A DNA stretch of 64,000 nt, taken from positions 1 through 64,000 of the forward strand of contig NZ_VXCA01000007.1 of assembly GCF_011369485.1 (NCBI RefSeq). Direction: 5' to 3'. The stretch comes from Pseudomonas atagonensis. GTDB taxonomy: Bacteria > Pseudomonadota > Gammaproteobacteria > Pseudomonadales > Pseudomonadaceae. The translations under genes and the position numbers were made by a program. Under the pieces are notes generated by a model that saw only the letters and a program-made list of their open reading frames with translations, had not been told where the DNA came from and did not search any database. Below, piece after piece: positions 28,280 through 37,023 of the stretch (position 1 is the stretch's first letter; every line of letters begins with the position of its first letter).

Positions 28280-28786
28280 TTAGCTCAATTTGCTGTTGCG
28301 TTCGATCACACGGTCACCACCACCTTCGGCGACAGCTTGACCCAATGGGGTTTTGTCGAAGCCATCTTCAGCCAAGGTTTGACCTTGTGGAGTGCGATCG
28401 GAACCGTCGGACGCCAGAGTCTGGCCTTGTGGAGTGCGATCAGAACCATCGGATGCAAGGGTTTGACCTTGTGGGGTGCGATCAGAACCGTCTTGCACCA
28501 GACCTTTCTCTTCCAGACGATCACGGCCACCTTCAGCTACGGTTTGACCTTGTGGCGTTTTGTCATAGCCATCTTGCACCAGACCTTTTTCTTCCAGGCG
28601 GTTGCGGCCGTTTTCAGCCAGGGTCTGGCCTTGTGGCGTGCGGTCGGAACCATCGGCGGCAACTGTCTGGCTGAACACCGAGTGGCTGGATTTCACTTGC
28701 GGGGTCGCTTGATCGGCAGCGGGCAGGGCAAAAGCAGTGCTGGCTAGCATCGATAGGGTAAGGCTGAGAAGTAATTGTCGTTTCAT
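28280..28786 (-). CDS. Secreted modular tandem-repeat protein of unknown function
   Basis: A 168-residue precursor. A signal peptide (MKRQLLLSLTLSMLASTAFA, ~20 residues) is followed by a short linker and a repeat region at residues 45-160. Two modules alternate: A, ~14 residues DG[S/Y/F]D[R/K]TPQGQT[L/V]A, present six times; and B, ~12 residues GR[N/D]RLEEKGLVQ, present twice, with a degenerate final copy. The order is A-B-A-B-A-A-A-A. The repeats are charged and polar, with no cysteines. ATG 28786 is chosen because it opens the signal peptide and AGGAG lies upstream. The function is unknown; export to the periplasm or outside is predicted. Confidence 0.8.
   Translation of the reverse strand: MKRQLLLSLTLSMLASTAFALPAADQATPQVKSSHSVFSQTVAADGSDRTPQGQTLAENGRNRLEEKGLVQDGYDKTPQGQTVAEGGRDRLEEKGLVQDGSDRTPQGQTLASDGSDRTPQGQTLASDGSDRTPQGQTLAEDGFDKTPLGQAVAEGGGDRVIERNSKLS
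28307..28654 (-). repeat. Tandem coding repeats (42-bp and 36-bp modules)
   Basis: DNA repeats encode the A and B modules of the secreted protein. Near-identical 42-base units, seen on the + strand as CCTTGTGGAGTGCGATC variants, make the tract prone to copy-number change by slippage or recombination. Confidence 0.85.
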
Positions 28787-29008
28787 GATGGGTTGCTCCT
28801 TGGGAGGGCGATAAAGTGGGTACGAGGGCAATGCTACTCTCGATAAGTCGATATAAAAGTTCATAAACGCAATGGTAATAATCAACAGAATTGATTGTTC
28901 TGCCGGGAGGCTCTAGCTCGGGCGTTTCCGGGCGGCGGTTTTGCACCGTGGTGGGTATTTTCGACTCACTTGCGCCTCGCAAAAGTGCGGGTCGCGGTAA
29001 CGCTGCTC

Positions 29009-29020
29009 GACCGATCGGTC
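29009..29020. promoter_or_regulatory. 12-bp palindrome in the asmA upstream region
   Basis: GACCGATCGGTC is a perfect palindrome ~150 bases before the AsmA-family start. It could be an operator. The rest of the 28787-29171 gap shows no gene, terminator or clear promoter. Confidence 0.3.
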
Positions 29021-29171
29021 AGATTTCGTTCGTCTATTTACGCTGGAATCAGTCTTTCAGTTAAACCTGCGAGGCGTTTGCCAGTCACAGACTTCATAGG
29101 GGCCGCTTTGGTCCGCCGTTTCAGCTGTGCGCCACGATGTCGGCGTGCGGTCGTGATCAGGAGCTTTGTGC

Positions 29172-31247
29172 ATGACGCGCACTGGAAAAATCTTCAGCTG
29201 GACCTTCGCCACCCTCGTATTGCTGCTGGCGGTACTGGTGCTGATCATCGTGTTCTTCGACTGGAACCGGATCAAACCGCCGCTCAACGCCAAAGTCTCG
29301 GAAGAGCTGCACCGACCGTTCGCCATCAACGGCAACCTTGCGGTGATCTGGCAGCGCGAGCCGGACGAGGGCGGCTGGCGTGCCTGGGTGCCATGGCCGC
29401 ACGTGGTCGCCGAGGATTTGAGCCTGGGCAATCCGGACTGGTCGAAGCAGCCGCAAATGGTCAGCCTCAAGCGCGTCGAACTGCGTATCTCGCCGCTGGC
29501 TCTGTTGGCGCAGCGCGTCGTCATTCCGCGTATCGACCTCACTGAACCCAACGCCGAGTTGCAGCGTCTGGCCGATGGCCGGGCCAACTGGACGTTCAAG
29601 TTCGATCCGAAAGACCCGAATGCCGAACCGTCGAACTGGGTCGTCGATATTGGCGCGATCAAGTTCGACAAGGGTCATGTCACCCTCGATGACCAGACTC
29701 TCAAAACCAGCCTGGATGTGTTGATCGATCCGCTGGGCAAACCGATTCCGTTCAGCGAAATCGTTGGCGATAAAGCGGCGAAAGCCGCGCAGGACAAGGG
29801 CGCTGCACCGCAGGATTATGCCTTTGCGGTGAAAGTAAAAGGTCAGTATCACGGTCAGAATCTTACCGGCCAGGGCAAACTCGGGGGGCTGCTGGCATTA
29901 CAGGATTCGAGCAAGCCATTCCCGCTGCAGGCGCAGGCGAAGATTGGCGACACCAGCATCGAACTGGCGGGCACCCTGACTGATCCGCTCAACCTCGGCG
30001 CCCTCGATCTGCGCCTGAAACTGGCCGGCGCCAGCCTCGGCAATCTCTATCCGCTGACCGGCGTGACGCTGCCGGACACGCCACCGTATGCCACCGACGG
30101 CCATTTGATCGCCAAGCTGCATGACGCGGCGGGAGCAACGTTCACTTATGAGAAATTCAACGGCAAGATCGGCAACAGCGACATCCACGGTGATCTGACC
30201 TACGTCGCCAGTCAGCCACGGCCAAAGCTCAGCGGTGCGCTGCTGTCCAATCAACTGCTGTTCGCCGACCTCGCGCCGCTGATCGGCGCCGACTCCAACG
30301 ACAAACAGAAGGCCCGTGGCGGCGAGAGCAAACAGCCAGCGGACAAGGTGTTGCCGGTCGAGGAATTCAAAACCGACCGCTGGCGCGCGATGGACGCCGA
30401 TGTCGAGTTCACTGGCAAGCGCATCGTCCACAGCGAGAAGCTGCCGTTCACCGACCTCTATACCCACCTGAAACTCAATGACGGCGAGCTCAGCCTGGAG
30501 CCGCTGCGTTTTGGTGTCGCCGGGGGCAACCTCGATGCACAAATCCGCCTCAATGGCCGCACCGAACCGCTGGAGGGCCGCGCGAAACTGACTGCACGCA
30601 AATTCAAGCTCAAGGAACTGTTCCCGACCTTCGAACCGATGAAAACCAGTTTCGGCGAACTCAACGGCGACGCCGATATCACAGGTCGCGGCAACTCGGT
30701 GGCGAAGCTGCTGGGGGGCGCCAACGGCAATCTGAAGATGCTGATCAACGACGGGGCGATCAGCCGTGAACTGATGGAGCTGGCCGGGCTTAACGTCGGC
30801 AACTATGTGGTCGGCAAGATCTTTGGCGACAAGGAAGTGAAGATCAACTGTGCGGCCGCCGACTTCGATATCAAAACCGGGCTTGCGACGACGCGGCTGT
30901 TCGTCTTCGACACCGAGAACGCGATCATCTACATCGACGGCACGGCGAACATGGCGACCGAGCAACTGGACCTGACGGTGACGCCGGAATCCAAGGGCTG
31001 GCGCTTGATCTCCCTGCGTTCGCCGCTGTACGTGCGTGGCAAGTTCATCAAGCCCGATGCTGGCGTGAAAGCCGTGCCGTTACTGCTGCGTGGGGCGGGG
31101 ATGGTGGCGTTGGGGGTGATCGCTGCGCCGGCGGCCGGGTTGCTGGCGCTGGTCGCGCCGAGTGGTGGCGAGCCCAATCAATGTGCGCCGTTGCTTGAGC
31201 AAATGAAGGCGGGCAAGGCGCCGGTTACCGTCAAGCCAACCAAGTAA
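29172..31247 (+). CDS. AsmA-family protein
   Basis: A 691-residue protein anchored by one N-terminal membrane helix (FATLVLLLAVLVLIIVFF) with a large periplasmic part. AsmA-family features include the N-terminal PPLNAKVSEELHRPFAINGN region and the C-terminal GNLKMLINDGAISRELMELA. AsmA-like proteins form bridge-like grooves thought to carry phospholipids between membranes. ATG 29172 is preferred over TTG 29166 because AGGAG (29158-29162) is at the right distance. A late hydrophobic stretch (LGVIAAPAAGLLALVAP) lies near the C-terminus. Confidence 0.9.
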   Translation: MTRTGKIFSWTFATLVLLLAVLVLIIVFFDWNRIKPPLNAKVSEELHRPFAINGNLAVIWQREPDEGGWRAWVPWPHVVAEDLSLGNPDWSKQPQMVSLKRVELRISPLALLAQRVVIPRIDLTEPNAELQRLADGRANWTFKFDPKDPNAEPSNWVVDIGAIKFDKGHVTLDDQTLKTSLDVLIDPLGKPIPFSEIVGDKAAKAAQDKGAAPQDYAFAVKVKGQYHGQNLTGQGKLGGLLALQDSSKPFPLQAQAKIGDTSIELAGTLTDPLNLGALDLRLKLAGASLGNLYPLTGVTLPDTPPYATDGHLIAKLHDAAGATFTYEKFNGKIGNSDIHGDLTYVASQPRPKLSGALLSNQLLFADLAPLIGADSNDKQKARGGESKQPADKVLPVEEFKTDRWRAMDADVEFTGKRIVHSEKLPFTDLYTHLKLNDGELSLEPLRFGVAGGNLDAQIRLNGRTEPLEGRAKLTARKFKLKELFPTFEPMKTSFGELNGDADITGRGNSVAKLLGGANGNLKMLINDGAISRELMELAGLNVGNYVVGKIFGDKEVKINCAAADFDIKTGLATTRLFVFDTENAIIYIDGTANMATEQLDLTVTPESKGWRLISLRSPLYVRGKFIKPDAGVKAVPLLLRGAGMVALGVIAAPAAGLLALVAPSGGEPNQCAPLLEQMKAGKAPVTVKPTK

Positions 31248-31273
31248 TTCTTCAGCGCTTATTAAAATGCCGT

Positions 31274-31336
31274 CGCGAGCAGGCTCACTCCTACAGGGGA
31301 ACGTATTCCAAATGTAGGAGTGAGCCTGCTCGCGAA
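31274..31336. repeat. REP-like inverted pair (GTAGGAGTGAGCCTGCTCGCGA variant)
   Basis: CGCGAGCAGGCTCACTCCTA and TGTAGGAGTGAGCCTGCTCGCG lie ~17 bases apart in inside-out order relative to most copies. It separates the convergent AsmA and ferritin-like genes. Confidence 0.85.
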
Positions 31337-31340
31337 AGGA

Positions 31341-31871
31341 TTACAGGTCTTTCAGAATATCGGCCATGTCATCGGCGTGCTCTTCTTCCTGCGCGAGGAT
31401 ATCTTCGAAGATGCGCCGCGTGGTCGGGTCTTTTTCACCAATGTACTGAATGATCTCGCGATAGCTGTCAATGGCGATCCGCTCGGCCACCAGATCTTCG
31501 TAAACCATTTCCTTCAAGGTGTTTCCGGCGACGTATTGCGCGTGGGACATTTTCGACAACAGATCCGGGTTGAATTCCGGCTCGCCACCCAATTGCACGA
31601 TGCGCTCGGCCAGACGGTCAGCGTGCTGTGCTTCCTGGGTCGCGTGTTCGAGGAATTCGTCGGCGGCCACGTTGGCTTTCAGGCCGTTGGCCATGAAGTA
31701 GTGGCGTTTGTAGCGCAAGACGCAGACCAGTTCGGTGGCCAGCGATTCGTTGAGCAAGCGCAGCACCTCTTCACGGTTGGCGCTGTAGCTTTCGGTGACT
31801 GCGCCGTTTTCCACGTGTTGCCGTGCGCGCTCGCGCAGGGTTTGAACATCAGACAAATGCAGGTCGCTCAT
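31341..31871 (-). CDS. Ferritin-like (bacterioferritin-related) di-iron protein
   Basis: A 176-residue four-helix protein. The di-iron ligands are visible as Glu47, Glu80-x2-His83 (QEAQHAD), Glu130 (LVAERIAID) and Glu162-x2-His165 (QEEEHADD). This is the bacterioferritin/Dps-like group of uncharacterised Pseudomonas ferritins, likely to store iron or detoxify peroxide in the cytoplasm. The heme-binding methionine of true bacterioferritin is not evident. Confidence 0.85.
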   Translation of the reverse strand: MSDLHLSDVQTLRERARQHVENGAVTESYSANREEVLRLLNESLATELVCVLRYKRHYFMANGLKANVAADEFLEHATQEAQHADRLAERIVQLGGEPEFNPDLLSKMSHAQYVAGNTLKEMVYEDLVAERIAIDSYREIIQYIGEKDPTTRRIFEDILAQEEEHADDMADILKDL

Positions 31872-31962
31872 TTCATTCTCCTGGAGGCTAATCCGATTGG
31901 CGTCACGTTCTACGGACGTAATCGCCTACCCAGGTTGTGAGTCATGTGCCTTGCAAAAAGTT

Positions 31963-32880
31963 TTATGCGATTTGTGGCGGCCTTTGCGCCAGCCCTGACA
32001 CGCGTGCCTCTTCGCGCAACCAGGCAAAAAACGCCCGCACCGGCGGATGCCGTTCCCGCCCCGGCACGCACAACGCGCTGTAACCGGCGCCATCGACTTG
32101 CACCTCACCCTTGTACGGCACCAGCAAACCGCTGGCGACGCTCTCCGACACCAGAATGTTGCTCGCCAGCACCAGACCCTGGCCGGCGATGGCGGCTTGC
32201 AAGGCGTAATGCTCTTCGTCGTATTCGCGCACGGCCGGTTGCTGCTTCAGCCAGTGTTCGCCGGACTTCGCGCACCAGGCTTCCCAGCCGTGGGCATACA
32301 ACTTCGAGTTGTGCCAACGCACGCTGATCAACGCCGGCGTGCTTCGCGCAGCCAGCGCCACTTGCTCGGGCGAGCCGTAAACGCCGAACGATTCATCGAA
32401 CAGGCACAGACCATACAGGTTCGGGTAATCGTCGAGGCTGTAACGCAGCACCAGATCAACGCTGGCGTCCTGATGCAGGTCGATCACTTCGCAATGGGTA
32501 TCCAGACGCACATTGATGTTCGGATGCTGCGCGTAAAACCGCCCAAGGCGCGGCACCAGCCACAGTGCAGCGAAGGCCGCAGTGGTCGACAGTGTCAGAG
32601 TGCTGGCGTTGCGTTGCGGGCGCAGGGTGTCGACGCTTTGCGCCACTTCCAGCAGTGCGCCGTGCAGGCTGCGAAACAGCCGCTCGCCGCCTTCAGTCAG
32701 GCGCACCTGACGCGGCAAACGTTCGAACAGCGCCACGCCGAGCCAGTCTTCCAGCGAGCGGATCTGATGGGAAATCGCTGTTGGCGTCACCGACAGCTCT
32801 TCGGCCGCGGCCTTGAAACTCAGCAGGCGCGAGGCGGATTCGAAGGCGCGCAGGGCGGTCAGTGGCAACGACGCAAACAT
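31963..32880 (-). CDS. LysR-family regulator divergent from azoreductase
   Basis: A 305-residue regulator of the GcvA-like LysR group (LPLTALRAFESASRLLSFKA; helix-turn-helix AAEELSVTPTAISHQI). ATG 32880 is chosen because GGAG precedes it by six bases; an upstream GTG at 32892 is possible. It is divergent from an NADH-azoreductase gene across 120 bases, so it probably controls that gene and the linked SMR exporter in response to an aromatic or quinone compound. Confidence 0.9.
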   Translation of the reverse strand: MFASLPLTALRAFESASRLLSFKAAAEELSVTPTAISHQIRSLEDWLGVALFERLPRQVRLTEGGERLFRSLHGALLEVAQSVDTLRPQRNASTLTLSTTAAFAALWLVPRLGRFYAQHPNINVRLDTHCEVIDLHQDASVDLVLRYSLDDYPNLYGLCLFDESFGVYGSPEQVALAARSTPALISVRWHNSKLYAHGWEAWCAKSGEHWLKQQPAVREYDEEHYALQAAIAGQGLVLASNILVSESVASGLLVPYKGEVQVDGAGYSALCVPGRERHPPVRAFFAWLREEARVSGLAQRPPQIA

Positions 32881-33000
32881 GGAGAGCTCCACAGATGAAA
32901 TGGATTCATCCCGAATGATTTTTACTCAGTTGAGACAATAGAGAACGGGCAGCAATCTGGCGCCACTTTCCCAATCAAGTCTAGTCTCAAGGAGTTTCAG

Positions 33001-33639
33001 ATGAACAAGATTCTTGCGATCCATGCCAGCCCACGGGGCGACCGCTCCCATTCACGGCGTCTGGCGGAAAGTTTTCTCAGCGCCTGGCAAGTGCGCCATC
33101 CGCAGGCGCAGGTCACTCGGCGTGAAGTGGGGCGGGCGCTGATTCCAGCGGTCAACGAGGCTTTTGTCGCGGCGGCGTTTTATCCAGAACCCGAAGCGCG
33201 GCCCCTGTCGATGCAAGCCGATCTGGCGCTCAGCGATCAATTGGTCGGCGAGTTGTTCGAGCATGACCTGCTGCTGATTTCCACGCCGATGTACAACTTC
33301 AGCGTGCCCAGCGGCCTCAAGGCCTGGGTCGATCAGATCGTGCGGCTGGGCCTGACGTTCGATCACACGCTGGACAACGGCGTTGCGCAGTACACGCCTC
33401 TGCTGCGGGGCAAGAAAGCCCTGATCGTCACCAGTCGCGGTGGCTTCGGCTTCGGCCCGGGTGGTGAGCTGGAGGCGTTGAATCACGCCGACCCATGGCT
33501 GCGTACGGCGCTGGGTTTCGTCGGCATCAACGACGTCACCGTGGTGGCCGCCGAAGGCGAGGAATCCGCCGAGCGCACCTTCGCAGTGTCGGTGGCCGAG
33601 GCCGAGCAGCGCTTGCTCGACCTGGCCCGGGAGTTCTAG
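33001..33639 (+). CDS. azoR: FMN-dependent NADH-azoreductase / quinone reductase
   Basis: A 212-residue flavodoxin-fold enzyme. FMN-binding features are [13 protein letters not shown] (residues 9-21), the [18 protein letters not shown] loop near 98 and SRGG near 144. AzoR-type proteins reduce azo dyes and quinones with two electrons and protect against thiol and quinone stress. AAGGAG lies upstream of the ATG. It is followed without a gap by an SMR exporter gene. Several paralogues are usual in Pseudomonas. Confidence 0.92.
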   Translation: MNKILAIHASPRGDRSHSRRLAESFLSAWQVRHPQAQVTRREVGRALIPAVNEAFVAAAFYPEPEARPLSMQADLALSDQLVGELFEHDLLLISTPMYNFSVPSGLKAWVDQIVRLGLTFDHTLDNGVAQYTPLLRGKKALIVTSRGGFGFGPGGELEALNHADPWLRTALGFVGINDVTVVAAEGEESAERTFAVSVAEAEQRLLDLAREF

Positions 33640-33945
33640 GTGGCCTGGCTGTTCCTGCTGATCGCCGCCGTATTCGAGGTGACCTTCGCCATGGGCATGA
33701 AGTACGCCGAAGGCTTCACGCGGCTGTGGCCGTCGCTGATTACCGGGGTGGCAGCGGTGGGCGGAATCTGGTTCCTGACGCTGGCGATGCGTGAGTTGCC
33801 TGTGAGCATTGCTTACCCGATCTGGACGGCCATCGGTTCGCTGGGCACGGTGTTCCTCGGGTTTGCCTTGCTCGGCGAGAGTCTGACGCTGGTCAAACTG
33901 CTGTCAGTGGGGCTGATTGTGGCGGGGGTGGTCGGGCTGAAGTAG
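33640..33945 (+). CDS. Small multidrug resistance (SMR) exporter, SugE/Gdx-like
   Basis: A 101-residue protein with four membrane helices. The essential Glu13 (AAVFEVTFAMGMKYAEGFTR) is present. The GMKYAEGFTRLWPSLIT segment resembles the SugE/Gdx branch (guanidinium exporters) more than EmrE. The start is GTG at 33640, directly after the azoreductase TAG, so it is translationally coupled. No guanidine riboswitch can precede it given this spacing. Substrate uncertain. Confidence 0.88.
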   Translation: MAWLFLLIAAVFEVTFAMGMKYAEGFTRLWPSLITGVAAVGGIWFLTLAMRELPVSIAYPIWTAIGSLGTVFLGFALLGESLTLVKLLSVGLIVAGVVGLK

Positions 33946-34036
33946 GCTGCTCTTCGAGTTGTCATCTTCAGCAAGGATGCTTGGCGGGCGTTTTGCACGT
34001 CTTGCAGCCACTCACTGACCACAAGGATGTCTCCCC

Positions 34037-34915
34037 ATGTCGACGCGTTATCCACTGGTGCTGGTGCCGGGCATGCTCGGGTTTATCCGGCTGATCGTTT
34101 ATCCGTACTGGTACGGGATCATCAAGGCGCTGCGCCGTGGCGGGGCGACGGTGATTGCCGTGCAGGTCTCGCCGCTCAACTCGACCGAAGTGCGGGGCGA
34201 GCAACTGCTTGAGCGAATCAACGAGATTGTGCGTGAAACCGGGGCGAGCAAGGTCAACCTGTTCGGCCACAGCCAAGGCTCATTGACCGCGCGCTATGCG
34301 GCGGCCAAACGTCCGGATCTGGTGGCGTCGGTGACCTCGGTGGCCGGCCCCAACCACGGCTCGGAACTGGCCGACTATCTGCAGAAACACTACCCGGCAG
34401 ACAGCGCCCGAGGTCGTCTTCTCGAAGCGCTGCTGCGCTGTGTCGGCTGGTTGATGGCTTTGATGGAGACGGGTTATCACGGGCCGAAACTGCCGGTCGA
34501 TATCCACGCCTCGCACCAGTCGCTGACCACTGAGGGCGTGGCGCTGTTCAATCAGCGTCATCCACAGGGCTTGCCGCCAACCTGGGGTGGGCACGGGCCG
34601 GAGGAGGTCAACGGCGTGCGTTATTACTCATGGTCGGGGACATTGCAGCCGGGCAAGACCGACCGTGGTGGCAACCTGTTTGACGGGACTAATCGCAGTT
34701 GTCGCCTGTTCGCGAAAACGTTCGTGCGCGAGCCGGGGCAGTGCGACGGCATGGTCGGGCGTTATAGCTCGCATCTGGGCACGGTGATTGGCGATGACTA
34801 TCCGCTGGACCATTTCGACATTGTTAACCAGTCATTGGGGCTGGTCGGCAAGGGCGCAGATCCGGTGCGGCTGTTTGTCGAGCATGCGGCCCGACTAGAG
34901 GCAGCCGGGCTGTAA
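34037..34915 (+). CDS. Triacylglycerol lipase, family I.1-like
   Basis: A 292-residue alpha/beta hydrolase. Catalytic residues are Ser79 (FGHSQGSL), Asp237 (CDGMVGRYSSHLG) and His259 (YPLDHFDIVN); Cys222 and Cys236 could form the family disulfide. The oxyanion motif is VLVPGMLGF. There is no classic signal peptide: the protein starts MSTRYPLVLVPG. This matches a subset of family I.1 Pseudomonas lipases lacking a Sec signal. No lipase foldase (lif) gene is adjacent. Confidence 0.92.
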   Translation: MSTRYPLVLVPGMLGFIRLIVYPYWYGIIKALRRGGATVIAVQVSPLNSTEVRGEQLLERINEIVRETGASKVNLFGHSQGSLTARYAAAKRPDLVASVTSVAGPNHGSELADYLQKHYPADSARGRLLEALLRCVGWLMALMETGYHGPKLPVDIHASHQSLTTEGVALFNQRHPQGLPPTWGGHGPEEVNGVRYYSWSGTLQPGKTDRGGNLFDGTNRSCRLFAKTFVREPGQCDGMVGRYSSHLGTVIGDDYPLDHFDIVNQSLGLVGKGADPVRLFVEHAARLEAAGL

Positions 34916-34923
34916 ATGGCTTT

Positions 34924-35028
34924 TGTGGCGAGGGGATTTATCCCCGTTGGACTGCGCAGCAGCCCCACTCTTAACTTCAACAGCGGGGGACGCTTCGCGC
35001 GCCATCGGGGATAAATCCCCTCACCACA
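34924..35028. repeat. GTGGCGAGGGGATT-type inverted repeat element
   Basis: TGTGGCGAGGGGATTTATCC is mirrored by GGATAAATCCCCTCACCACA, with CTGCGCAGCAGCCCC and CGCTTCGCGCG inside. Third copy of the family, between the convergent lipase and EamA genes. Confidence 0.9.
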
Positions 35029-35036
35029 GGGCCAGA

Positions 35037-35924
35037 TCAGGCGATGCTGATCCGACGGCCCAGCACCGTGGTCCAACGTTCGGAAAGAATCACCCCGCCC
35101 AAGGTCAGCAAGCCACCGACCAGGTGATACATCGCCAGTTGCTCTTTCAGCACGACCGCTGCAATCAGCGCGGTAATCAACGGTAGCAGATTGAAGAACA
35201 AGGTCGTGCGGCTTGGCCCCAGGCGCTGTACTGCCTGCATCCATGCCAGTGGCGCGAGCATCGAGGCCAGCAGGCACGCATACAGCACCAGCGGAATGTT
35301 CTGCAGGGTCAGACCGGTTTTCGGCGAGGCCGCGTACAGCGGAAACAACACGACAATCGCCACCAGCACCTGCAAGTACAGCAACACCAGCGGCGGCAGA
35401 CGCAACTGCCATTTTTTCAGCAGCGTGCTGTAGATCGCGTAGGCCAGCGTGGCGATCAGCATCATCGCGTCACCCAGATTCACCCCGTGCTGCAGCAAGG
35501 CGCCGAGACTGCCGGACGACACCACCACCAGTACGCCGGCGAAGGACAGCACCGCGCCGAACAAGGCGCCAGCGGTCAGGCGCTGGCCGAGGCTGATGAT
35601 CGCCATGGTCAGCGACATCAACGGCATCAACGACAGAATGATGCCCATGTTGGTGGCAGTGGTCATGGTTGCGGCGAAGTAGGCGAGGCTTTGATAGACC
35701 GCCATGCCGAGTACGCCGAGGACGAAGATCTTGCCCAGATTCGGGCGAATCTGCGGCCAGTGCGCAATCACCGCTTTGAACATGAACGGGGTGAACAGCA
35801 GGCCCGCGAACAGCCAGCGGTAGAAGCCGATTTCGGCGGGGAAGATCGCCCCGACCGCGAGTTTGTTGATGACGGTGTTGCCGGCCCAGATAAAGATCGC
35901 CAGCAGGGGAAACGCGTATTGCAT
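35037..35924 (-). CDS. EamA/DMT-family exporter
   Basis: A 295-residue inner-membrane protein with ten predicted helices in two EamA halves (first starting FPLLAIFIWAGNTVINKLAV, second near NLGDAMMLIATLAYAIYS). Members export metabolites or amino acids; the substrate is unknown. It is divergent from an AraC-family gene, which may regulate it. Confidence 0.88.
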   Translation of the reverse strand: MQYAFPLLAIFIWAGNTVINKLAVGAIFPAEIGFYRWLFAGLLFTPFMFKAVIAHWPQIRPNLGKIFVLGVLGMAVYQSLAYFAATMTTATNMGIILSLMPLMSLTMAIISLGQRLTAGALFGAVLSFAGVLVVVSSGSLGALLQHGVNLGDAMMLIATLAYAIYSTLLKKWQLRLPPLVLLYLQVLVAIVVLFPLYAASPKTGLTLQNIPLVLYACLLASMLAPLAWMQAVQRLGPSRTTLFFNLLPLITALIAAVVLKEQLAMYHLVGGLLTLGGVILSERWTTVLGRRISIA

Positions 35925-36020
35925 GGGTTAAACCAGGAACGTTGATGAGGTGTGATTATCCCCTGTCCGGATGCAGGCCTATACTGCGAACCGGACAACC
36001 TGCCGCTGAAACCGGACAGC

Positions 36021-36803
36021 ATGAACAGCAAACACATCGATCTGCTCGATTTCAGTGAACTGCCTTCGGCGGTGTACTTCCGCTATGCCGACTTCAACGC
36101 CCACGAATTCGCCGCGCCGCACCGTCATCCGTGGGGCACGCTGGAATACGCCGCCCATGGTGTGCTGCACATGAACGTCGATGGCAGCCGCTTCATGTCG
36201 CCGCCGCAGTACGCGGTGTGGGTGCCGCCCCAGATCGAGCACAGTTTCTACAGCCATCAGCCGGTCAACTACCGGGCGGTGTGCCTTAATCCCACGGTCT
36301 GCGCCGATCTGCCGGCCCGGGCGTGCACGCTGGCAATCAGCGACATCCTCAAGGCGATTCTCAGGGACTTCGCTGCCCGCGACGTGAAGATTCCCGAACT
36401 CGACGCCGATCAGCGTCTGGCGCAGGTGCTGGTCGATCAACTGCAACAGGCGCCGGTGCATGAGTGTTACTTGCCGTACGCGAGCAGCCCCGGTTTGCTG
36501 ACGGTCCTGGAAACCTTGCAGGCCGAACCTGGCAACAACCAGCCGCTGGCACATTGGGCGCTGCAGGTGCATGTCAGCGAGCGCACGCTGGCCCGGCAGT
36601 TTGTCCGCGAGCTGGGGATGAGTTTCGGTGAGTGGCGCCAGCGCTTGCGTTACCTCGCGGCGATCGAGGCACTGGAAACATCGCGCAGTGTGCAGGAGAT
36701 TGCCTTCGACCTCGGTTACAGCAGTGGATCGGCGTTTATTGCCATGTTTCAACGCCATGCCGGGAGCTCGCCCGAGCAATATCGGCGGGATAATCTGCGC
36801 TGA
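36021..36803 (+). CDS. AraC-family transcriptional regulator
   Basis: A 260-residue protein with an N-terminal cupin domain (HRHPWGTLEYAAHGVLHMNV) and a C-terminal double helix-turn-helix (LQVHVSERTLARQFV; EIAFDLGYSSGSAFIAMFQR). ATG 36021 is preferred; an in-frame GTG at 35952 would add 23 residues and also lacks a strong ribosome site. It probably controls the divergent EamA exporter. Confidence 0.87.
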   Translation: MNSKHIDLLDFSELPSAVYFRYADFNAHEFAAPHRHPWGTLEYAAHGVLHMNVDGSRFMSPPQYAVWVPPQIEHSFYSHQPVNYRAVCLNPTVCADLPARACTLAISDILKAILRDFAARDVKIPELDADQRLAQVLVDQLQQAPVHECYLPYASSPGLLTVLETLQAEPGNNQPLAHWALQVHVSERTLARQFVRELGMSFGEWRQRLRYLAAIEALETSRSVQEIAFDLGYSSGSAFIAMFQRHAGSSPEQYRRDNLR

Positions 36804-37023
36804 TAAGTGCAAGTTTTAAACTGTTGCTATTATTTCTTTATGTATTGGCGAAAGTTCTTACGAATATTTGAGATATGTACTTCGTCGGTGAAAAGTCTGT
36901 CGCTGTAAGCTCGGGGTTCCACCTTTCTGTTGATCTGTATTTATGCAGATGTTTACGGGTTTGATTGTCCGTGCGCGTTATTGATAAATTCATTTATTGA
37001 AACAGGAGGGGTTACTCTAAATA

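Noticed and set aside
32884..32995. TTGAGAC...GTCTCAA inverted repeat between the LysR and azoreductase genes
   Set aside because: Seven-base arms ~50 bases apart can arise by chance; not enough to call an operator.
33640..33945. Guanidine riboswitch control of the SMR exporter
   Set aside because: The gene starts at the first base after the azoreductase stop, leaving no room for a leader.
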